Part shown: piece after piece, positions 59,257 to 64,000 of the stretch
How positions within the stretch are numbered: position 1 is the stretch's first letter
Layout of the letters: each line of letters begins with the position of its first letter
NCBI GenBank assembly: GCA_903824665.1
Contig: CAIJXT010000029.1
Location: forward strand, 1 to 64,000
Length of the DNA stretch: 64,000 nucleotides
Source: an uncultured Bacteroidota bacterium
Lineage (GTDB): Bacteria; Bacteroidota; Bacteroidia; Chitinophagales; Chitinophagaceae
Direction of reading: 5' to 3'
Notes under the pieces: model-generated
Databases searched by the model: none
What the model saw: only the letters and a program-made list of their open reading frames with translations
Told to the model about the DNA's origin: nothing
Position numbers and translations under genes: made by a program

Positions 59257-61542
59257 ATGCAGAATTATTTAGACGGATTGAATGCACAGCAGCTTGCTGC
59301 GGTGCAGCATATTGATGGGCCCATAATGATAGTAGCAGGTGCAGGCAGTGGCAAGACAAAGGTGCTGACGACGCGAATAGCCCACCTGATGAAAAATGGC
59401 GTTGATCCTTTTAATATTCTGGCGCTCACGTTCACCAACAAGGCTGCTGCCGAAATGAAGGAGCGTGTGGAGAAAGCCCTGGGCAATACTGAGGCCCGCA
59501 ATCTGTATATAGGCACCTTTCACTCCGTGTTTGCCCGCATACTCAGGGCAGAGGCTACCAGACTGGGTTACCCAAGCAACTTTACAATTTACGATACTGA
59601 CGATGCCAAGGGTATCATAAGAAGTATTGTGAAAGATATGAATCTGGACGACAAGCACTACAAGCCTGCATTCATATACAACAGGATATCGGCAGCCAAA
59701 AACGGGCTGGTAGATGCCGCTACTTACCGCAACGATACCCACATACAGCAGGAAGATGCACGCAGCAACCGCCCGCTGCTGGCAGATATTTATGATACTT
59801 ATTCTAAAAGGTGCTTCAAGAACGGAGCAATGGATTTTGATGATCTGCTGTTCAAGATGTATGTACTGCTGACCAACTATCCGGAGGCGCTTGCCAAGTA
59901 TCAGGGCAGGTTCCGGTACATACTCATTGATGAGTATCAGGATACCAATGTGGCGCAGTATGCCATCATAAAAATGCTGGGTGCACGCAATGAGAACATT
60001 TGTGTAGTGGGCGACGATGCGCAGAGTATCTACTCGTTCAGGGGCGCTACTGTACAGAACATATTGCAGTTTCAGGATGACTATGAAGATGCGGTGATTA
60101 TAAAGCTGGAACAGAACTACCGGAGCACACAAACAATACTACAGGTAGCTAACAATGTAATAGGCAACAATGCCAACCAGATACCCAAGGAGTTGTGGAC
60201 AGATAATGCGGAAGGCGAAAAGATACTGCTGGCCCGCACAATGACTGACAATGATGAAGGCAAGTTTGTGGCGGATGCGATAAAGGAGCAGCAAATGCGT
60301 AACCACTATGCCAACAAGGACTTTGCTGTGCTGTACCGTACCAACGCACAGAGCCGCGCTTTTGAAGAGAGCCTGCGCCGGCTGAACATACCCTACAAGC
60401 TGGTAGGTGGCACATCGTTTTACCAGCGCAAAGAGGTGAAAGACTACCTGGCCTATCTGAGGATCATTGTGAACCCGCAGGATGAAGAGAACCTGAAGCG
60501 CATAATCAACTATCCGGCCAGGGGTATTGGCAAGACAACTATAGAACGCGTAATAGTACGTGCAGACCAACTCAATACCACATTCTGGGAAACGATCGCC
60601 AATCCGGAAATAGATGGCCTGAGGTCGTCGCATACAGATGGATTTGTGATGATGATCAACAGCTTCAGGACCATGCTGGAAAAGCAAAATGCTTACGACG
60701 TGGCATTTGCAGTTGGCAAGCATACCGGACTTGTACAGGAACTGTACAACGACAAGACAGTGGAAGGCGTAGCCCGGTACGAGAACGTGCAGGAGTTGCT
60801 GAACTCAATAAAGGAGTTTACAGAAACACCTGATGAAGAAGGAGAGTTGCACGATAAGAGTCTGGGCAGCTATCTGCAACAGATCACTCTGCTTACCGAT
60901 GCCGATCAGGATAAGGGAGTAGATGCCGATGCGGTAAAGCTGATGACCATACATGCTGCGAAGGGTTTGGAGTTTCCGTGTGTTTTTGCGGTGGGGCTGG
61001 AAGAGAATTTGTTTCCCAGCTCTATGAGCCTGTACGATCGTGCTGATCTGGAAGAGGAGAGGAGGCTGTTTTATGTGGCAATAACTCGTGCCAAACACCG
61101 GCTTTGGATTACCTATTCTAACAGCAGGTACCGTTTTGGCAGCTTGGTACAGAATGATCCCAGCAGGTTTATAAAGGAAGTGCCACCCGCATACCTCGAT
61201 ACAACATTTACCGGAACGGGCAACCGGCCGGCGGGCAACACGAGCTCGTTTGGCAGCATGTTCAACCAGTCTTTCGACAACATACCATCGCTGAAGAAGC
61301 TGGCCGATAAGCTGGCTGCACCCAAACCGGCGGCGCATACGCCATCACCCGACTTTGTGCAGGACGATGCCACAGCGATGGATGCGGGTATGCAGGTAGA
61401 GCATCAGAAATTTGGTTTCGGGAAGATCCTTACCGTAGAAGGGGGCACCGCCAACAGGATAGCAAGCATTGACTTTGGGCCGGCACATGGCGTGAAGAAA
61501 ATAATGCTGAATTTCGCGAAGCTGCGGATAGTGAAGTCTTAG
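59257..61542 (+). CDS. uvrD: UvrD/PcrA-type DNA helicase
   Basis: This superfamily 1A 3'-5' helicase acts in nucleotide-excision and mismatch repair and in clearing proteins from DNA. The 761-aa product has the Q-motif LNAQQLAAVQ (about 8-17), Walker A AGAGSGKT (about 27-34) and motif Ia TFTNKAAAEMKERV. It also has Walker B ILIDEYQDTN, motif III VVGDDAQSIYSFRGA, motif IV (LEQNYRST), motif V TIHAAKGLEF and motif VI FYVAITRA. The C-terminal tail (about 700-761) has the FGFGKILTVEG-like motif typical of PcrA/UvrD. The symbol uvrD is by homology; pcrA would be equally fitting. Confidence 0.95.
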   Translation: MQNYLDGLNAQQLAAVQHIDGPIMIVAGAGSGKTKVLTTRIAHLMKNGVDPFNILALTFTNKAAAEMKERVEKALGNTEARNLYIGTFHSVFARILRAEATRLGYPSNFTIYDTDDAKGIIRSIVKDMNLDDKHYKPAFIYNRISAAKNGLVDAATYRNDTHIQQEDARSNRPLLADIYDTYSKRCFKNGAMDFDDLLFKMYVLLTNYPEALAKYQGRFRYILIDEYQDTNVAQYAIIKMLGARNENICVVGDDAQSIYSFRGATVQNILQFQDDYEDAVIIKLEQNYRSTQTILQVANNVIGNNANQIPKELWTDNAEGEKILLARTMTDNDEGKFVADAIKEQQMRNHYANKDFAVLYRTNAQSRAFEESLRRLNIPYKLVGGTSFYQRKEVKDYLAYLRIIVNPQDEENLKRIINYPARGIGKTTIERVIVRADQLNTTFWETIANPEIDGLRSSHTDGFVMMINSFRTMLEKQNAYDVAFAVGKHTGLVQELYNDKTVEGVARYENVQELLNSIKEFTETPDEEGELHDKSLGSYLQQITLLTDADQDKGVDADAVKLMTIHAAKGLEFPCVFAVGLEENLFPSSMSLYDRADLEEERRLFYVAITRAKHRLWITYSNSRYRFGSLVQNDPSRFIKEVPPAYLDTTFTGTGNRPAGNTSSFGSMFNQSFDNIPSLKKLADKLAAPKPAAHTPSPDFVQDDATAMDAGMQVEHQKFGFGKILTVEGGTANRIASIDFGPAHGVKKIMLNFAKLRIVKS

Positions 61543-61623
61543 CAGTTGCGAAGAAAGTGTACCGTCGTTTTTTCGACACGTTTTTTAAACTAACTTTAAC
61601 CAACAAGAAAAAGCAGTTACAAT

Positions 61624-63678
61624 ATGTCATTAGTACAGTTAGCAAACTACGCAGAGGGCAAATGGATCAACGGCAAGAACGAGGGAGAAACCCTGTATAA
61701 TGCCGTGACCGGAGACGCCATATACAATGCCGGCAGTACCGGGCTCGACTTTGGCGCTATGATGCATTATGCCCGTAAGACCGGCGGTCCTGCACTGCGC
61801 AGGCTTACCTTTCAGGAGCGTGGCAGAATGCTGAAAGCACTGGCGCTCTACCTGATGGAGCGGAAGGAAGACTTCTACACTGTTAGTGCTTTTACGGGAG
61901 CTACCCGTGCCGATTCGTGGGTAGATATTGAAGGCGGTATCGGTAACCTATTTGCCTATGCCAGCCTGCGGAAGCAGTTTCCGGATGAGCGGTTTTATGT
62001 GGACGGCGAAGCTGCCAAACTTTCAAAAAACAACACTTTTATCGGACACCACATTATGGTGCCGCGTGAGGGTGTAGCCTTACACATCAATGCGTTCAAC
62101 TTCCCTGTTTGGGGGATGCTGGAGAAAGTAGCGGTGAACCTGCTGGCTGGTGTGCCTGCAATAGTAAAACCTGCTACACTTACCTCTTATCTTACAGAGG
62201 CGGTATTCAGAGAGATCATACGCTCAGGCATACTGCCAGAAGGATCGTTGCAGCTCATTTGCGGATCGGCGCGTGGCATACTGGATCATATAGAGACGCA
62301 GGATGTGGTGACCTTTACAGGGTCAGCATCAACCGGGCGTATGCTGAAGTCGCATCCGCGTATTTTGTCTGAATCAGTGCCTTTTAATATGGAAGCAGAC
62401 TCGCTGAATTGCTGTATACTGGGTGCCGATGTTAAACCGGGCATGCCTGAGTTTGATATCTTTATCAAAGAGGTAGTGCGTGAAGTGACAACAAAGGCCG
62501 GGCAGAAGTGTACTGCTATCCGCCGCATCATAGTGCCGGCAGACAGAGTTGAAGATGTAACTATAGCACTGGGCAAGCGTCTGCAGACCACCACCATAGG
62601 TAATCCTGCACTGAAAGAGGTGCGCATGGGGCCACTGGCAGGCATCACCCAACGCAACGAGGTGCGCGAAAAGGTGCAACAACTGGCACAGTCGCAACAG
62701 ATCGTGATAGGAGATATGGAGCATTTTGAGGTAATGGGTGCTGATAAAGAAAAGGGGGCATTTCTGCCGCCGCTGATCTTCCTCAATACTGATCCATTCA
62801 CGAAAACAGATTGTCACAACATAGAGGCATTCGGGCCGGTATCAACCATTATGCCTTATGATACGATAGACGATGCGATAACACTTGCCAAGATGGGCAT
62901 GGGATCGCTGGTGTGCTCTGTAGTAACTGCCGATGACAACATAGCACGCGACATAGTGCTGGGTGCTGCCAGTATGCATGGCCGTATACTGGTACTCAAC
63001 AACGACTGCGCTAAAGAAAGCACTGGTCACGGATCGCCGATGCCGATGCTGGTGCACGGTGGACCAGGCAGGGCCGGCGGTGGCGAGGAGATGGGCGGCA
63101 AACGTGGTGTGATGCACTATCTGCAGCGGACTGCTATTCAGGGCTCACCCACTACTATAAGCCGGATCACTAATGTATACCAGCAGCATGGCAGGCAGCA
63201 CGAAACAGACGTTCACCCATTCAAGAAGCATTTTGAAGATCTGGAAATAGGTGAAACACTGGTGACAGCAAAGCACACGGTGACGGAATCGGACATCTCG
63301 AACTTTGCCAATGTGAGCGGCGACAACTTCTATGCTCATATGGACGCCACATCTTTGGAAGGTACAATATTCGAAAGGCGCGTGGCGCATGGTTACTTTG
63401 TACTTTCGAAAGCGGCGGGCCTGTTTGTAGATGCAAAGAAAGGACCAGTACTACTCAACTATGGTATCGACGATGCCCGCTTCACCAAGCCTGTGTACCC
63501 GGGTATGACGATAGGTGTGCGGCTGACGGTAAAAGAAAAGGTATCGCAGGAAAAACGTACTCCCGAAGATATAAAGAAGGGTATTGTAAAATGGCTTGTA
63601 GACGTGTATGACGAAACCGGCGAAACAGTAGCCATCGTAACTATACTGACCATGGTGCGGATGAAGGATCAGGAGTGA
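61624..63678 (+). CDS. paaZ: Bifunctional PaaZ: oxepin-CoA hydrolase / aldehyde dehydrogenase
   Basis: The 684-aa enzyme of the phenylacetate pathway has an N-terminal aldehyde dehydrogenase domain (about 1-525) and a C-terminal MaoC-like hydratase domain (about 535-684). In the dehydrogenase, the general-base Glu is in NMEADSLNC (about 258) and the catalytic Cys is in KAGQKCTAIRR (about 295). The HINAFNFPVWGMLEKV and GSASTGRMLKS segments are typical. In the MaoC domain, DFSNFANVSGDNFYAH-like sequence (SDISNFANVSGDNFYAH) and AHGYFVLSKAAG are seen. It opens the oxepin-CoA ring and oxidises the aldehyde product. No other paa gene is in the window. Confidence 0.93.
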   Translation: MSLVQLANYAEGKWINGKNEGETLYNAVTGDAIYNAGSTGLDFGAMMHYARKTGGPALRRLTFQERGRMLKALALYLMERKEDFYTVSAFTGATRADSWVDIEGGIGNLFAYASLRKQFPDERFYVDGEAAKLSKNNTFIGHHIMVPREGVALHINAFNFPVWGMLEKVAVNLLAGVPAIVKPATLTSYLTEAVFREIIRSGILPEGSLQLICGSARGILDHIETQDVVTFTGSASTGRMLKSHPRILSESVPFNMEADSLNCCILGADVKPGMPEFDIFIKEVVREVTTKAGQKCTAIRRIIVPADRVEDVTIALGKRLQTTTIGNPALKEVRMGPLAGITQRNEVREKVQQLAQSQQIVIGDMEHFEVMGADKEKGAFLPPLIFLNTDPFTKTDCHNIEAFGPVSTIMPYDTIDDAITLAKMGMGSLVCSVVTADDNIARDIVLGAASMHGRILVLNNDCAKESTGHGSPMPMLVHGGPGRAGGGEEMGGKRGVMHYLQRTAIQGSPTTISRITNVYQQHGRQHETDVHPFKKHFEDLEIGETLVTAKHTVTESDISNFANVSGDNFYAHMDATSLEGTIFERRVAHGYFVLSKAAGLFVDAKKGPVLLNYGIDDARFTKPVYPGMTIGVRLTVKEKVSQEKRTPEDIKKGIVKWLVDVYDETGETVAIVTILTMVRMKDQE

Positions 63679-63713
63679 TCATCTGCCTCAACAGCAACCA
63701 TTAGATAACATTG

Positions 63714-63753
63714 AAAAAGGCATGCATTCCGTAAAAGGAGTACATGCCTTTTT
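63714..63753. terminator. Bidirectional terminator between paaZ and purH
   Basis: AAAAAGGCATG (63714-63724) and CATGCCTTTTT (63743-63753) form a perfect 11-bp stem with an A-tract on one side and a T-tract on the other. It lies between convergent genes. Confidence 0.85.
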
Positions 63754-63770
63754 CTTGCAGTATCCGGCCT

Positions 63771-64000
63771 TTAGTGTTTAAAATGTCTCAGTTTGGTCAT
63801 TACCATAGCCATATCGTTGGCCTGACAATAGGCAATGCTATCAGCATCGCGTACCGAGCCACCGGGCTGTATGAGTGCGGTTATGCCGGCTTCGTGGGCC
63901 ATACGTGCGCAGTCATCGAAGGGGAAAAAAGCATCTGAAGCGAGTACAGCGCCACCGGTAGTGAACCCTGATTGTTTTGCTTTATCCAATGCATGACGCA
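63771..64000 (-). CDS. purH: C-terminal end of bifunctional purine biosynthesis protein PurH (partial)
   Basis: Only the last 76 or so codons are in the window; the rest lies beyond the right edge. The sequence [30 protein letters not shown], then [19 protein letters not shown] and [11 protein letters not shown] at the end, matches the C-terminus of the AICAR transformylase domain. The full enzyme transfers a formyl group to AICAR and closes the ring to IMP, the last two steps of de novo purine synthesis. Confidence 0.94.
   Translation of the reverse strand, partial: RHALDKAKQSGFTTGGAVLASDAFFPFDDCARMAHEAGITALIQPGGSVRDADSIAYCQANDMAMVMTKLRHFKH

Noticed and set aside
1-64000. CRISPR arrays, rRNA genes or intact transposases
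   Set aside because: I looked for regularly spaced repeats, rRNA sequence and transposase motifs and found none.

Overview
The window reads as chromosomal DNA of a Bacteroidota bacterium, probably in or near the Chitinophagaceae. Three kinds of evidence point there. At least five proteins end in a type IX secretion (T9SS) type A sorting domain with a YPNP-like motif. Promoters match the Bacteroidota -7 box TAnnTTTG, while Shine-Dalgarno sequences are not evident. The gene content also fits: a futalosine-pathway mqnC, large outer-membrane beta-barrel receptors, and a CheB-CheR-PAS-histidine kinase fusion. The assignment is inferred from these traits; no 16S gene is present.

Layout. 1-415: a duplicated GC-rich hairpin repeat. 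416-17004: mostly housekeeping genes, namely a cyanophycinase, a DciA/DUF721 protein, gltX, a TonB-receptor-like barrel, galE, an OmpR-type two-component pair followed by a universal stress protein and a SulP transporter, an ABC exporter and asd. 17117-23345: envelope and secreted genes, including a T9SS multicopper oxidase with a thioredoxin-like partner, a PKD lipoprotein, a polytopic membrane protein and a T9SS beta-propeller. 23977-25953: an arsenic-type cluster (arsR, a possible 43-aa ORF, an aquaglyceroporin and a metallophosphoesterase). 26217-28258: an AT-rich stretch with a frameshifted gene and a DUF695 protein. 28380-45412: secreted NHL and PLD-FN3 proteins, a 1451-aa chemotaxis/kinase hybrid, a BLUF photoreceptor, a PAS-HisKA protein without an ATPase domain, and several envelope proteins. 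46273-52431: a compact four-gene AT-rich operon, the most interesting part of the window. 52976-53049: a tRNA with a CAU anticodon. 53138 to the end: housekeeping genes again (HAD hydrolase, alpha/beta hydrolase, mqnC, an Omp85-like barrel, a UvrD/PcrA helicase, paaZ and the 3' end of purH).

The operon at 46273-52431 encodes an all-helical protein, two different P-loop GTPase-like proteins and a 1036-aa protein. The last has a GAP1-like N-terminus and a C-terminal nucleoside phosphorylase/nucleosidase domain. Junctions are nearly zero or overlapping, so the products are probably made together. The layout matches computationally predicted GTPase-centred conflict systems (GASH, DO-GTPase2, DO-GTPase1, GAP1). 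The proposal here is that the two GTPases sense or license a signal and release a purine-nucleosidase effector, which would kill or arrest the infected cell. The nucleosidase motifs look intact, so an ATP- or nucleoside-depleting abortive-infection system is the working hypothesis.

A second theme is promoter architecture. In four unrelated genes (gltX, the BLUF gene, the HAD hydrolase and uvrD) a perfect TAnnTTTG box ends exactly 4 nt before the ATG, and in a fifth it ends 5 nt before. This suggests leaderless transcripts. A 122-bp intergenic repeat occurs twice around one gene, and its 21-nt core occurs a third time about 21 kb away. A three-copy direct repeat with a 22-bp period sits directly downstream of the two-component genes and looks like the response regulator's operator.
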